From Choristoneura fumiferana (taxonomy: Eukaryota; Arthropoda; Insecta; Lepidoptera; Tortricidae): a DNA stretch of 64,000 nt. A program made the translations under genes and the position numbers. The notes beneath the pieces were generated by a model that was given only the letters and a program-made list of their open reading frames with translations, did no database searches and was not told the DNA's origin. The first letter of the stretch is position 1, and each line of letters opens with the position of its first letter. The DNA is taken from NCBI RefSeq assembly GCF_025370935.1, contig NC_133494.1, forward strand, positions 5,863,840-5,927,839. The letters run 5' to 3'. Shown here one piece after another: positions 40,434 through 51,579 of this stretch.

Positions 40434-40837
40434 GTATTATTTCATATTTGAAATTAATAGACGCATGTTAATAGCATCAAATGCACGTGAAAAGTCAAGA
40501 AATGTCATAATTGTACCCTCACCGTTATCCTGTGCAGACAGAACATTGAAGGGCCGTCTCTGTACTACGTGATTTGCGAAAACCAGTCTGCAGTGCCGGC
40601 AAGATATTATTGTTTTCGAGAAAAGTAGACAGCTGCATATAGACCACGCGCTCGAGAATCTTTGACAGGCATGGAAATACTGATTGGCCGCAATTCTTTC
40701 AGATCGGTAATGTTGGACTTCTTTGGCAGCGGCGTTACCAGTGCTGACTTCCACGCATCAGGAAAAACCGAAGATGCAATGGATTTGTTTACTAAAGTGG
40801 TTATAATACTTAACGTCCTAGGTAGGGTGAGAAGCAA
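40434..40837 (-). pseudogene. Jockey-like reverse transcriptase fragment, frameshifted
   Basis: The minus-strand translation gives SSVFPDAWKSALVTPLPKKS and LKELRPISI. After a frameshift it gives CLSKILERVVYMQLSTFLEN and LQTGFRKSRSTETAL, and after a second shift TIMTFLDFSRAFDAIN. These are the finger region (P-x-x-W-K-x-A-x-x-x-P-L-x-K) and palm motif A (F-x-D-F-S-x-A-F-D) of Jockey-clade LINE reverse transcriptases. YADD and everything beyond are missing. It covers the part of the RT domain that the 21286-22360 fragment lacks, but sequence differences suggest another subfamily. Confidence 0.85.
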
Positions 40838-41232
40838 TACCTACATGCAATACCTATAATGCTAATAGTGGAAAAAACCTCTGCTAAATTAAATACTAAG
40901 CAACGCACCTTATGTTGCGTGTTATTGCAAAACCGAACAACTGAAGGAGCAGCGATCCTGAAATCTGAAACAATACATAAATACATTTTAAAAATATTCA
41001 TCAACCACAACACCGCTAGTATAATTTCTCTGTTTTGTGTACTCTTACCCAGCTGCGTTACTTTGCGGAGGTCCATATCAATGAAGTAAAAGAATTTCTT
41101 TGCTCACCCGCGACCTTACGATATAGCTAAGTTTATGGAAAATATGCGCGCTCATGCAGTACCTCCACCTCCACACTGTAAAAACACACACAAATCACAC
41201 AAACCCATCTATCACCACCACCACACTACAAT

Positions 41233-41269
41233 GACGCGTTTCGAACTTAACCAGAGTTCATCTTCAGAG
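41233..41269 (-). ncRNA. Hammerhead-like motif in the left arm of copy 2
   Basis: The minus strand reads CTCTGAAGAT, stem GAACTC/AAGTTC with loop TGGTT, then GAAACGCGTC. It has the same layout as at 38476-38512, including the one extra base in the core. Confidence 0.25.
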
Positions 41270-41344
41270 TAACACAACCGTACACCATGCTACTCATCTA
41301 TCATCATGGTCTAACATCTGGTAGCATGGTGTACGGTTGTGTTG

Positions 41345-41378
41345 CTCTGAAGACTCTGGTTGAGTTCGAAACGCGTCA
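41345..41378 (+). ncRNA. Hammerhead-like motif in the right arm of copy 2, shortened
   Basis: It reads CTCTGAAGACTCTGGTTGAG, then TTCGAAACGCGTC. Loss of about five bases removes part of the stem seen in the other arm. Confidence 0.2.
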
Positions 41379-41674
41379 ATGTAGTGTAGTGATAGATGGA
41401 TTTGTATGTGTTCTTACAGTGTGGAGGTGGAGGAACTGAATAAACACGCATATTTTCCATATACTTAGCTATATCATAAGGTCGTGGGTGAGCAAATAAA
41501 TTATTTAAGTTCATTGATATGGTTTTAGTTACAAATTCTTAAACGCTTCATAATTGAGAGCAGGTTGATTTTATGTACCTACCTACACGGTTTAAAACGA
41601 TGATTCAAACTGCAAATAGTTAAATGCTCCATTATTGGATGTATTATTGGCGTTTTTAAATAGTAAATAACCTA

Positions 41675-41887
41675 ACAAACAAAAAGTTGGAAAACCCCCG
41701 ACTTTGTCACTTCAAATTCGATGAAACATGTCTAAGAACCATCGCTAGAACACCTGATTTCAAATTAAAAAAACGCAATCAAATCGGTCCACCCGTTTAA
41801 GCGCTGCGGTGCCACAGACAGACACACAGACACACAGACACACATAGCGGTCAAACTTATAACACCCCATTTGCGTCGGGGGTTAAT
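41675..41887 (-). repeat. 'aacccccgacgcaaaaagag' repeat
   Basis: A near-complete copy on the minus strand, from ttaacccccgacgcaaatgg to cgggggttttccaactttt, including a (gtgtgtct)n tract. Confidence 0.75.
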
Positions 41888-41944
41888 AATAAAGACTAAT
41901 TTAGAAAAAAACAAATACGGACAAATATTTAAAAAATCACATTC

Positions 41945-42415
41945 CACACGTGTATGTCGTGAAATGGCGCCATTTCATGATATGCCTAAAAGTTGGCCAG
42001 GCATATCACGATGTGCCTGAGAAACAACACGGCAGATCGATTAGAGCAACGCATTCGTCGATATTCCTAGCTCTATACCGGGCACATCGTAATTTGGCCG
42101 AAAAAAAAGGCAAATTAAGGTACGACGAGCGATGGTTAGTGTGAATTGTGACCACAATGCACGAGCCGAGCAAGCGAAGCGAGCGTGCCTCGGCAGCGGC
42201 CGGCGAAGTGCCAGAACCGATATGGCGGCGTTTCATGATATGCCTAGGAATTTCATGATCTGCCTAAACTGGCCAAATGATGAAATGTCGGCGTTTCATG
42301 TTAAACGGTGAGCTTTGAACGATAGGCGGATGTCCCTTAGCCAATTCATGAAATTTTCGCGATATGCCTAGGAATTTCGTGATCTGGCGGACTTTACGAT
42401 CGGCCGCCGACATGT
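41945..42415. repeat. Repetitive segment with ggcatatcatgaaa motifs
   Basis: Motifs such as tttcatgatatgcctaggaa, tttcatgatctgcctaaact and their inverted forms recur at both ends (about 41960-42020 and 42225-42400). They surround a CpG-rich centre (gccgagcaagcgaagcgagc). This looks like a DNA transposon derivative with subterminal repeats. The ends were not fixed. Confidence 0.5.
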
Positions 42416-42419
42416 ATAA

Positions 42420-42968
42420 TGGGCACCAATCTATATCCATCATTACATAAAATGCAGCCATTTAATATCATTTTTCTACTCCTATACTGTAATCTGTGAT
42501 TTACTTAATCACGAACAGTAATATAACAGCATACATAAAAAGATTCTGGAAAAGTCTATATTGTCTATTCCCCATAACAGCACTGTATCGTAATGTTTCT
42601 AAAACGATACCGCAAACTGCAACCACTTACTTTTTTTCTTAATTCGTACGTTCGGACAGGCTAAGGTGCAGCCAGTTACATATTTTATATGGTTTTTATA
42701 CAGAATAAAAACTTTCCGAACATAATCCATAGCCTGCCAACGCTGCCAACATAAGTAACGCGTATTTTTAACATCGTCACAGGCAAGTAAACGTGAATCA
42801 AAAACAAAATTTAACTTAGACAAATTTTGACATTTTCATATTTGTCACTTGTTTATTGTTGTTTACCTTCTCTTTGCGTTTGCCATACTTTTTACTAAAG
42901 TATGAAAACGTTTAAAGTTTACTATTTGTCTAATTTTGTATTGTAATTTATAAGTATCCAGTCGAAGA
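42420..42968. other. Intergenic, no gene seen
   Basis: No recognisable coding or repeat structure; a 74-codon minus frame (42823-42599) is unrecognised. Confidence 0.35.
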
Positions 42969-42970
42969 AA

Positions 42971-43115
42971 AAGTATTGTATGCAACGTTGTATAAGTAAG
43001 TCAAAAAAAGCTCGTGGCGTCTTTTTCTTACGATGTTCGCTAAAGCTCACATCGTAACTCACGCCACTCACCTTTTTTGAACCCTGTTATACAACTGTTG
43101 GATAAAATACTATTG
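42971..43115. mobile_element. Imperfect foldback element
   Basis: aagtattgtatgcaacgttg and caaaaaaagctcgtggcg on the left pair with the complement of ctcacgccactcaccttttt and acaactgttg...aatactatt on the right. The centre holds a second hairpin (ttacgatgttcgc / ctcacatcgtaa). No ORF. Confidence 0.65.
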
Positions 43116-43119
43116 CAAT

Positions 43120-43878
43120 GCGTGATTAATACCTTCATAGACAACTCACATCCAGTAACTAAAAAAAACAAAAGTATCATTTGATAACAATCTAAAACAT
43201 TGTTTTTTAAAAAACAATCAACAAAAGCTCTATGCCTTTGTGTACTGTAAAGATTTCTGAGAAATAAGTTCCTTGTTTTAGTGATGGATTACTGAGGATG
43301 CAGTGCATCAAAGCAAAGTGTTAGAGGATTTGTACAATAAACACAAAACATTCTAAATACGCTCCGTGTTTGGCTAATCCTAAATCGACGTTGGGCATCA
43401 AATAGGGGAAATGCTACATAATGTCATGTTCATGTAGATATTCTACGAACGGATTAGCTACCTACCTCTGAAATGATAGACGATTTACTTAAAGAAGGGC
43501 GGACAAAGGCACCACTACCCACTCGGAATCAGCTACATAATCCTTATTTTTCACTTAAACCATAGAATAGAATTTTCATAGAACAGAATAGAATTCAATA
43601 GATATTACAAGTACTTAAACACATTTTTCGGGTCATTCACCTATCAGGTCCATAACCTATAATACCTCAATAACCGTAAAAATCATAGACCAATACACTA
43701 CACAAAAGGTATAATACGAGTAAAGCTGGAAAGTCCGACTTAATAAAAAATAAAATGTGAAGAAAAAGTATGTTATTTTCCCACTAACGTCGATAAGCCA
43801 AAGGCTACTGGAGAATAATAAGGAACCCAGGGAAACTTAAAGTTCCATCTTACAGATTGGTAAAACCATAAAGCCGGT
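43120..43878. other. Intergenic, no gene seen
   Basis: AT-rich, no features recognised. Confidence 0.4.
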
Positions 43879-43881
43879 TTT

Positions 43882-43930
43882 AGGGTTCCGGAGTCAAAAT
43901 GGCAAAAACGGAACCCTTATAGTTTTGCCA

Positions 43931-43962
<32 letters not shown>

Positions 43963-44533
43963 CGTCCGTCCGCGGCTTAGCTCAGAGACTATCAATACTA
44001 GAAAGCTGTAATTTTGCACGGATATATATGTAAACTATGCCGACAAAATAGTACAATAAAAAATTAAAAACCCATATTTTTTAGAGTACCTCCCATAGAC
44101 GTAAAGTGGGGGTGTTTTTTTTTCTCATTCAACCCTATAGTGTGGGGTATCGTTGGATAGTTCTTTTAAAACCATTAGGGGTTTGCTAAGACGTTTGCAA
44201 AATATTCAACTTTAAAGTGCAAATTTTCATTAAAAGCGAGCGTCCCCCCCGCTAAAATCTAAAGCGGTGGGTGGAAAAATTTGAAAAAATTCAGAATGGT
44301 AGTATAAGTATATCAAAGTTTCAAGGAAAACTATAACGGCTAAATTTGTTTGAGAATTATTAGTAGTTTAAGAGTAAATAGCAATGAGTAAGCAGCCTAA
44401 GGTATAAAATATACCTATACTTGTAAGATTCCGTATAAAATAAGAAATCCTTAGAAAAATATTACTTAATTTTTTCGTAATGGCTCCGGAACCCTATTTT
44501 GGGCGTGTCCGACACGCTCTTGGCCGGTTTTTT
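43882..44533 (+). repeat. 'agggttccg' spacer repeat, full-length copy
   Basis: It starts agggttccggagtcaaaatg, passes through tatagttttgccatgtctgt with a (tgtc)n tract, then gctagaaagctg-type, cccatagacgtaaagtgggg and ggaaaactataacggctaa segments. It ends tccgacacgctcttggccgg plus a T run. The element is about 650 bases. It is abundant in Lepidoptera in my experience, has no ORF, and its class is uncertain. Confidence 0.85.
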
Positions 44534-44554
44534 TGTCTATTTGTTTTCACGGGT

Positions 44555-44773
44555 AAGGCTGCACTTCCACGAAAGATGTGCGAGGATGCGTTGCGAGGTA
44601 TGCGTTTGTCATGAACCCATAGAAACGCTTTATTTACCTAGCTTCGCTCCATCGAGCTATTTCTACTTGAGATGAGCTGAGCGTGGATAGATAAATCAAA
44701 TGTTTTTATTGGTTCATGACAAACACATTCCTCGCAACGCATTCTCTCACATCTCTGGTGGATACGCAGCCTA
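44555..44773. mobile_element. MITE, TIR aggctgc, long inverted arms
   Basis: Arms of about 64 bases are inverted: aggctgcacttccacgaaag...gtttgtcatgaacc against ggttcatgacaaacacattc...ggatacgcagcct. A CT/GA-rich centre (agcttcgctccatcgagcta) lies between. A fragment of the same family is at 24571-24668. Confidence 0.85.
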
Positions 44774-44779
44774 ATCCGC

Positions 44780-45430
44780 TTGGCTGATTTTGGTAAAAAG
44801 GGATACGCTAATTTTATGCTGAAATTATTACTTTATTATTATTATAATTTGTTGTATATTTTGTTACTTACGTTTAAGACCAAACCTATGTTACTTATCT
44901 TGGACAAATCAATAAATGATTATGATTAAGTTTTTGTCATAAAAAAGTCACTAACGAGTTTGTTATCAAATACTATGAGAACAGTTTGTTCCTGTCAATT
45001 TGTCCATAATACGAGTAACAGCACATTTGACAAGTGTTTTTACGCCAAAAAACGAATGACAGACTGGCATAGACTGGCAGACGGAAAACAGGGTTATACG
45101 ACCCGTAATTCCCGTCGGCACACGGGTTAAAAATACAGACAAGTAGTACGACTGTGTGTTATACGACACAATAGCGTACGTGCGTATTGTCCGGACTAGC
45201 CTTTTGTTTTCACACGGCGTGTTACTTCAATTAATCACGACGACACGGAGAAAAATAGAGATGCAGCGCAAGGATATTCAGAATGCGGAATATTTCTGAT
45301 CAGCCGATGCCGATGTCTATTTTTAAAGAGAACTCAATTTTGAATTTATTTGTTTTGGTAGCATAGTAATGTGACATTGACTTCTCGAAAAGGAAAGTGC
45401 GCACCACTACGAATTTTACGATGAAGAGAA
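44780..45430. other. Intergenic, no gene seen
   Basis: AT-rich; nothing recognised. Confidence 0.4.
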
Positions 45431-45439
45431 ATTTTGTGC

Positions 45440-46090
45440 GAAATTCTGCACATACCTGTGAAGCTATTCAATGTCATACAGATCAGCTCAATGGTACCAT
45501 AATATTGCATTAACACCGAACTGACATAAGTATGCCAAATTTCAGCTCAAACGGGCTATGTCGTTTTGTTTTTGGTATCCTGTAGCTGGCAACCTTCCGG
45601 CTCCATCATTAGGATCCTGGACATCAGGTTAAGAGTACTTGTAAAAGCAAATTAAACAAGCCAAAACTCGACGGGGCTTTGACGTTTTGTTACTGATATC
45701 CTGTGGCCACCTTCCGATTCCATCATCAAATCAGCTCAATGGTAGGTACCATAATATTGTATTGTCACCAAACCAGGAAGTCCTGGTCTCAGATTGAGCT
45801 GAATTTTGGCATACTTACGAGTATATACGTTTGGTGACAATGCAAAATTATGGTATCATTGAGCTGTGATGATGGAGCAGGAAGGTGGGTATGTATGTAA
45901 GTAACCCTAAATTTCAAAATTTGCAAACCATTTTTCAACCACTTCCTGGTCTCCGATTGAGCTGAAACTTGGCATATTTATGTAAGTTCGGTGACAAAGG
46001 AAGCGGTTGAAAATCGTTTGCAAATTTTTAAATTTCGGGTTACTTACATACTTATATATTTACATACGAAGCATTGCAAGTTAAATAACC
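45440..46090. repeat. Composite inverted-repeat region
   Basis: Segments such as agctcaatggtaccataata, tggcaaccttccggctccat and gattgagctgaa(a/t)tttggcat occur two or three times in both orientations. A clear foldback lies at 45895-46050 (taaccctaaatttcaaaatt... against ...tttcgggttacttac). This appears to be two or more nested palindromic repeats. No ORF. Confidence 0.6.
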
Positions 46091-46114
46091 GAACCGTAAC
46101 CGTAGGCTTGTAAT

Positions 46115-46220
46115 AAAAAAAAACCGGCCAAGAGTGTCTCGGACACGCCCAGGATAGGGTTCTGTAGGTAGCCATTACGAAAAAATCTTATAATATTTTT
46201 CTAAGGATTTCGTATTGTAA
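46115..46220 (-). repeat. End fragment of the 'agggttccg' repeat
   Basis: aaaaaaaccggccaagagtg, then ggacacgccc and ttacgaaaaaatctta: the last 100 bases or so of the family, on the minus strand. Confidence 0.7.
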
Positions 46221-46660
46221 AAATAATAAATGATGCATATCTTAATAGAACACCAAGTAGGTATTCAAGGATTGTTTTTAATAAAACGAGGCAATCCGAA
46301 TTACATCACTTCATTTTGCGTTTGATTTTGTGCTAAAAATAAGTAAATCTAAATAATGCTTTTATTTGCTTAAAAGTTGTTCAAAATACTCATGTTTTCC
46401 TTATTGCAATAACGATCTTTCTCCAAATGGCTCACGAAAACGACGTCTTGCGCGCAAGTCAGTCGGAATAATGACTGAAGTTAGCTGCTTTACTTAGGTA
46501 ACCAAAAGAAATTTGCAATTTTGTTTGTCGTGCTATCTCTTTTTAATACCTGATTTAGGCTGGTTTAAGAAAGAGAGCCAATAGTGCTGTCAGATATAAG
46601 CCGTTTTGGTACCATAACTAGTTTTATGCCAATTTTGAGAGGCCCATTTATTACTAAGCA
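46221..46660. other. Intergenic, no gene seen
   Basis: AT-rich; no features recognised. Confidence 0.4.
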
Positions 46661-46799
46661 TGCGATATGTACCTATATTCATACCAAATTACAGCTTTCT
46701 AGTACTAACGGGCTCTGAGCTTACCCGCGGACGGACAGACGGACAGACATGGCGAAACTATAAGGAAACGAAACTATACTAATTGACTACGGAACCCTA
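46661..46799 (-). repeat. gtagtc-type 'agggttccg' repeat, partial
   Basis: The minus strand reads agggttccgtagtcaattag and atagtttcgccatgtctgtc, then the aagctcagagcccgttagta segment and aaagctgtaatttgg. Sister family to the long repeats. Confidence 0.65.
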
Positions 46800-47535
46800 A
46801 TAAAAAGCAAACTGTGCGTTTGTGTTTTGTTTGTAGGCATGTAAGGTAAGAGATTACTCTGCCTGGACTGGAAGAAGTGAATTGATTAAAGTTCGTTCAG
46901 TAAGCTACACTAACCCTGATTAGCACAGACTTCTTCTTGGTATGGAAAGCGACAATTTCCCACGGGATGCAGATAAATAAAAAGTAATGAAGATGATATT
47001 ACAATAGCTTATTAGATTCTAGCTGGCTATGTTCGTAGTTAGACGCTAGCGCGACATCTTCATGCAGAAAAACTTTGAAATAAACCGATGCGGATGCCGC
47101 GAATATCTGGTACATCCCTGGTACAGAGTGTTCCCGGGATTTGTAATGGGATAAACTTTTATGCTTTGCGTGTTACTTCGAGTCACGTTCTGGTAGGCAA
47201 TTGAAAAGTAGCAGTTGTTTTATTAGGGAAACAAATTAAGGACAACGCGACAAAAGATATAAGCTTTACTATCAGCTTCATTAATGTGGCACGACACAAT
47301 TTTATCCCTAAATCTACGTACCAATAGATGTCTGCCTTGAGTCTAGGTAATGGTGACTTATAAATACTGCATGCAAGATACTAAACATTACAAATCTAGG
47401 TACTTTCATAGGGTCAACTCTACGAAGATGGATTTGCCACATCGGCAGCAAATCGCAAGAGAATTTTCTCATTGATTTTTCGTCTACGTACTCATACTTA
47501 TATCCTTGATACTATAAAAAAAAGCAGATTTTTTT
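46800..47535. other. Intergenic, no gene seen
   Basis: Nothing recognised. Confidence 0.4.
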
Positions 47536-47536
47536 T

Positions 47537-48202
47537 AAAACCGGCCAAGAGCGTGTCGGACACGCCCAAAATAGGGTTTTGTAGCCATTACGAAAAAAAT
47601 AAGTAATATGTTTCTAAGGATTTCGTATTTTATATGGAATCTTCCAAGTTTATTTTTTATACCTTAGGCTGCTATTTACTCTTAAACTACTAATAATTCT
47701 CAAGCAAACATAGCCGTTATTGTTTTCATAGAAAGTTTGATATACTTACTACCATCCTGAATTTTTTAAATTTTTTCCACCCACCGGTTTAGATTTTAGA
47801 GGGGGGGAGGACGCTCGATTTTAATGAAAATTTGAACTTTAAACTTGGATATTTCGCAAACGAATCACTGAATCGAAAAACCGTCTTAGCAAATCCGTAA
47901 TGGTTTTAAAAGACCTATTCAACGATAGCCCACACCATAAGGGTTGGATAAGAAAAAAAAAACACTCCCGCCTTACGTCTATGGGAGGTAGGTACCCTAA
48001 AAATATATATTTTTTTAGTTTTTTATTGTACCATTTTGTCGGCATAGTTTATATATATATTCGTGCAAAGTTACAGCTTTCTAGCAATGATAGTCCCTGA
48101 GCAAAGCCGCGGACGGACGGACAGACAGACAGCCAGACAGACAGACAGACATGGCGAAACTATACGGGTTCCGTTTTTGCCATTTTGGTTTCGGAACCCT
48201 AA
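47537..48202 (-). repeat. 'agggttccg' spacer repeat, full-length copy
   Basis: Complete from the aaaaccggccaagagcgtgt end to the ggaaccctaaaaa end, with the same internal order as 43882-44533 in reverse. The g-run (gggggggaggacgc) and the (gaca)n tract are present. Confidence 0.85.
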
Positions 48203-48319
48203 AAATAAGGAAAAGTAGAAGGGTGAAGATTGACCAAAAATTACGTGCTATAATGGTAATAATACATATATGACATGATAATTTTTTCTGATGTGTTCCT
48301 GCTAACATAAAATATCTAC

Positions 48320-49065
48320 ATATTTTTACAAGTTTTATTTAACTTGCCCTGTCTGTTCGTTTATTTATTTGGGTCAAATCTTGCAAGTTAAATTTGACCT
48401 GCTTCCAGTAGTCCGATCGTCTTGAAATTTGGTAAACTTTTTTTTTCGACTGGATGGCAAACGAGCAAGTGGGTCTCCTGATGGTAAGAGATCACCACCG
48501 CCCATAAACATATGCAACACCAGGGCGTTGCCAACCTAGAGGCCTAAGATGGAATACCTCACGTGCCACTAATTTCAATGGCTGTCTTACTCTCCACGCC
48601 GAAACACAACAGTGTAAGCACTGCTGCTTCATAGCAGGATTAGCAAACTTATGTAAATCTGGTGACAATACAATAGATACTCTGATAGTGACATCCTGGT
48701 AGTCCGGCCTGGATCGTCTCCACAGGACGGAACTCTTCAACGGTTAATGGTATCGACTTGAAATTTGGTATTCAAATGTAGTTTGGGTGACATTACAAGT
48801 ACAGTCAACAAAAAGTACAGTCAGCCAATTAAGCTTATATTAAAAAAGAAATCTTTACCAAAAACTTATTACAAGCTTTTCTTTAGCTTGCGCTGTTTAT
48901 TTATTTAATTGTTTTAAATCCAGCATCGTCTCCGCAGGAGGGAACTCCTCAATGGTTAATAGTACCGTCTTGAAATTTGGTACGGATAAGCAGTTTAAAT
49001 GACAATGCAAGTACAGTCAGCAAAAAAAAACTTGTCTTAAAAATGAAATTTTTAACAGAAACTTA
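48320..49065 (+). repeat. 'tcaaatcttgcaagttaaat' repeat, split by a retroposon
   Basis: Host sequence is at 48320-48439 and 48645-49065, with two rounds of gtctccgcaggagg-type, ttgaaatttggta and acagtcagcaaaaa segments. Counterpart of 5108-5880. Non-coding. Confidence 0.65.
48440..48644 (-). mobile_element. SINE-like retroposon with target duplication AAACTT
   Basis: AAACTT precedes (48434-48439) and follows (48645-48650) the unit. The unit begins with a T run (its A tail on the minus strand), then cgactggatggcaaacgagc, and ends atagcaggattagc. Removing unit and one AAACTT rebuilds the host repeat (ttggtaaacttatgtaaat). It is 5'-truncated relative to 5305-5580. Confidence 0.85.
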
Positions 49066-49069
49066 TTTT

Positions 49070-51180
49070 TTTTTGAGCAAGATTTTTTTTCTTAATGTGT
49101 TTCTCAAAAATGTGCTTTTATTGCACTGGCAAAGCTCATCGGTATATTACACTCCTTATTGTACGTACCTTCATTTTCTCTCGAACAGTCAGTCAAAGTG
49201 CAGAAAACGCAGGAAAGCAATACGAGTCGCAGTAACGCCATGTTGCGGGATAATGACTCGGAATCTCACGGGTGCTCCACTTTAAGCATTCTTTACACGA
49301 GGCGAGAAATATTGCGGGAGTTGTGTTACATTGCGCGGTCGCTGAAGCAAGGGTTATGAGTAAACGATCGACCACGGCAATGTATGGTAACCAGCATGAT
49401 ATTTGTCGCGTGGTCTAAATAAGGCATTGTGCTGCTTGCGAAACAATAGCAGCCGTAGGCGTTGTAAGGACATGCTTTATAAATATTTAGGATTAATTTT
49501 GCACGACGCCGCAGAAGTTTATGCTAGAGATTCGATTATGGTTAACCACGTTGTTAACGTATCTTTATCACTGACTGTCAGATAAAATTTCATGTGAAAG
49601 TTATGATACAAAATTATTTGGACCCCTACCAACTCACGTTTGTACCCAAGCCTTCAGCAAAAATGCTCTGAAATGAATACCTTACGTAAACATAGCTATA
49701 ATTATATCTATACGAGTTATTGTTTATTCTATTCGATATGCCTTGGGTGATGTTAAAATATTTATTAAGAAAACCAACTTAATCTTGTAGGTACCTGCGA
49801 ATAGTGTACGGGAGAAGGACGCAGAATCGAAAGAATATCGACAGAATACTCCGTATTGAATAGGGGCTTTGAGCTAGTACATTCTACAGAGGAAGCGGCT
49901 GTCAAATCATATACCTATGTTCAATGGCTTTGGCTTTGAGGATGGCTGCGGTGCACTAAAGCGCCGACAGCGGTTTCCTATTCAGGCTAAGCGGTAAAGT
50001 GACATAAAGTGTGCTATTCTTTATTGTGCAAAATAGACATAGTCTATATGTAATTTACTATAGAATTTTAAAACCATTCTAAGCCATATTGTTTATATGT
50101 ACACTCCATCGATAGTCTGTTTTTGAATTATTCCGATTCACATAATTCGCCACTTTGGCTTGTGTGTTAAAAATAAATGCTGCGTGGGAACATGCAACAG
50201 TGACAGGTATTGACAGACTCTATTTCGCCAAAAAATATAAATTTTTGACACATAAAGCTCATCTACTGTGATGAAAACCCTCAGTATAAGTCTTGCCTTT
50301 GTTTCAAAATCATTTTAAATTTGGTTCAGAATGAAACCATGGATATCTTAGTATTCACATTAGTCTTTATTAATATTTACTACGATTAAATTTCGCTGCC
50401 TGCTACGGAAATGTACCTACATATGCAAAATATCAGTTTACTTTTTTTGCTTTGGAATATACAAACTCAAACTAAGTTTAATTTGCAAGAATTAAACTAG
50501 GCAACAAAAAACAAAACAAAGAATAGAGTGCGCCCATGTTTGTAGGTACATCCGGCGGACATAAAACAAATATTTTTGGATATAACTGAAAAGGTTCAAG
50601 TAAATTAGATATACGAGTGTATCTTACCGTAAGACCTACTAAAAACCGGGTCCCCATAAAAACAAGTGCCAGCCGATCCACATAAATCAAGCGAACCATT
50701 AATACAAATAGGTATGAATAATATTGGACACTGTACATCATGTTAAAGCATCTACATTGTTGTTATCTTTCTGTGTTACATTTTTACTGCCCGCTGTAAA
50801 TTAGATAGCTGATATATAACTCGGCTAGTTAAATATGATCTGTGGTTTCTAGTACCTCGTGTTCGTCGGGCGGGTCTAGGTATGGTGGTATTGTTGCCAA
50901 GGGATGATAGGGACGAGGGCTTATTGCATAACAGTTGTCACGCATTTCAGTGATTGTGCTCGAGTCGTTTTGTTTTACGGGCGAAGTTGTTTCGATGCGT
51001 GAGCGTAATGATATGGTGTCTATAATGCTTTCGGTTGTTTATGTTGATGACACATTTAATATTTTCTTTCATACTCGACCGCAATGGACTGAAAGAAAAG
51101 GAGTATTTTCTACTGGGCAATACGTGCAATCCTTTTTAATCTGTAAACCGGTCAATTACTGACTGGTTTTATGTTATTAC
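49070..51180. other. Low-repeat stretch, no gene identified
   Basis: A plus frame at about 49159-49359 (VQKTQESNTSRSNAM, then LRDNDSESHGCSTLS) has a protein-like composition but no known motif. The remainder is AT-rich without recognisable exons. Confidence 0.35.
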
Positions 51181-51183
51181 TGT

Positions 51184-51294
51184 TGGCACCTCTGTTCTTC
51201 TTGATATTTCCCAATGAAGCTGCAAAGCGCGTGGAGCCTACACAGACCAACGGTCTCGACACCGAACGGTACAAAGTAATATTCGGTGCCTGGC
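51184..51294 (-). pseudogene. Small LINE ORF2 fragment (tentative)
   Basis: The minus strand encodes RPGTEYYFVPFGVETVG followed by less conserved residues. 'FVPFGVETLGPW' is a motif I associate with the C-terminal region of many lepidopteran LINE proteins. Only about 35 residues remain. The assignment is by motif memory alone. Confidence 0.35.
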
Positions 51295-51305
51295 CTACCT
51301 ACTTT

Positions 51306-51577
51306 TAGGGTTCCGGAGCCAAAATGGCAAAAACGGAACCCTTATAGTTTCGCCATGTCTGTCTGTCTGTCTGTCCGTCCGCAGCTTTTCTCAGGGACTA
51401 TCAATGCTAGAAAGCTGTAATTTTGCACGGATATATATGTAAGCTATGTCGACAAAATGGTACAAATGGTGGAAAAAAATTCAGGATGGTAGTAAGTATA
51501 TCAAACTCTCAAGGAAAACTATAACGGCTAAGTTTTCTTGAGAATTTTTAGTAGTTTAAGAGTAAATAGCAGCCTAT
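51306..51577 (+). repeat. 'agggttccg' spacer repeat, central deletion
   Basis: Starts agggttccggagccaaaatg and runs to gcacggatatatatgtaagc, then jumps to the ggtggaaaaaaattcaggat part and ends at aagagtaaatagcagcc. The middle third and the last part are missing. Confidence 0.75.
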
Positions 51578-51579
51578 TA

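Larger units (their letters stand above)
41073..41522. mobile_element. Foldback element with hammerhead-like motif, copy 2
   Basis: The outer 13 bases are perfect inverted repeats (CCATATCAATGAA at 41073 and TTCATTGATATGG at 41510-41522). The arms are long and similar to 38320-38680. The centre is gtctaacatctggtagcatg. The sequence just left of it, gttactttgcggaggt, is also left of copy 1, so the family may be longer than the palindrome. Confidence 0.88.

Noticed and set aside
43925..43975. (tgtc)n tract that recurs at 48115, 51358 and 58538
   Set aside because: It is an internal part of the 'agggttccg' repeat family, not an independent regulatory array.
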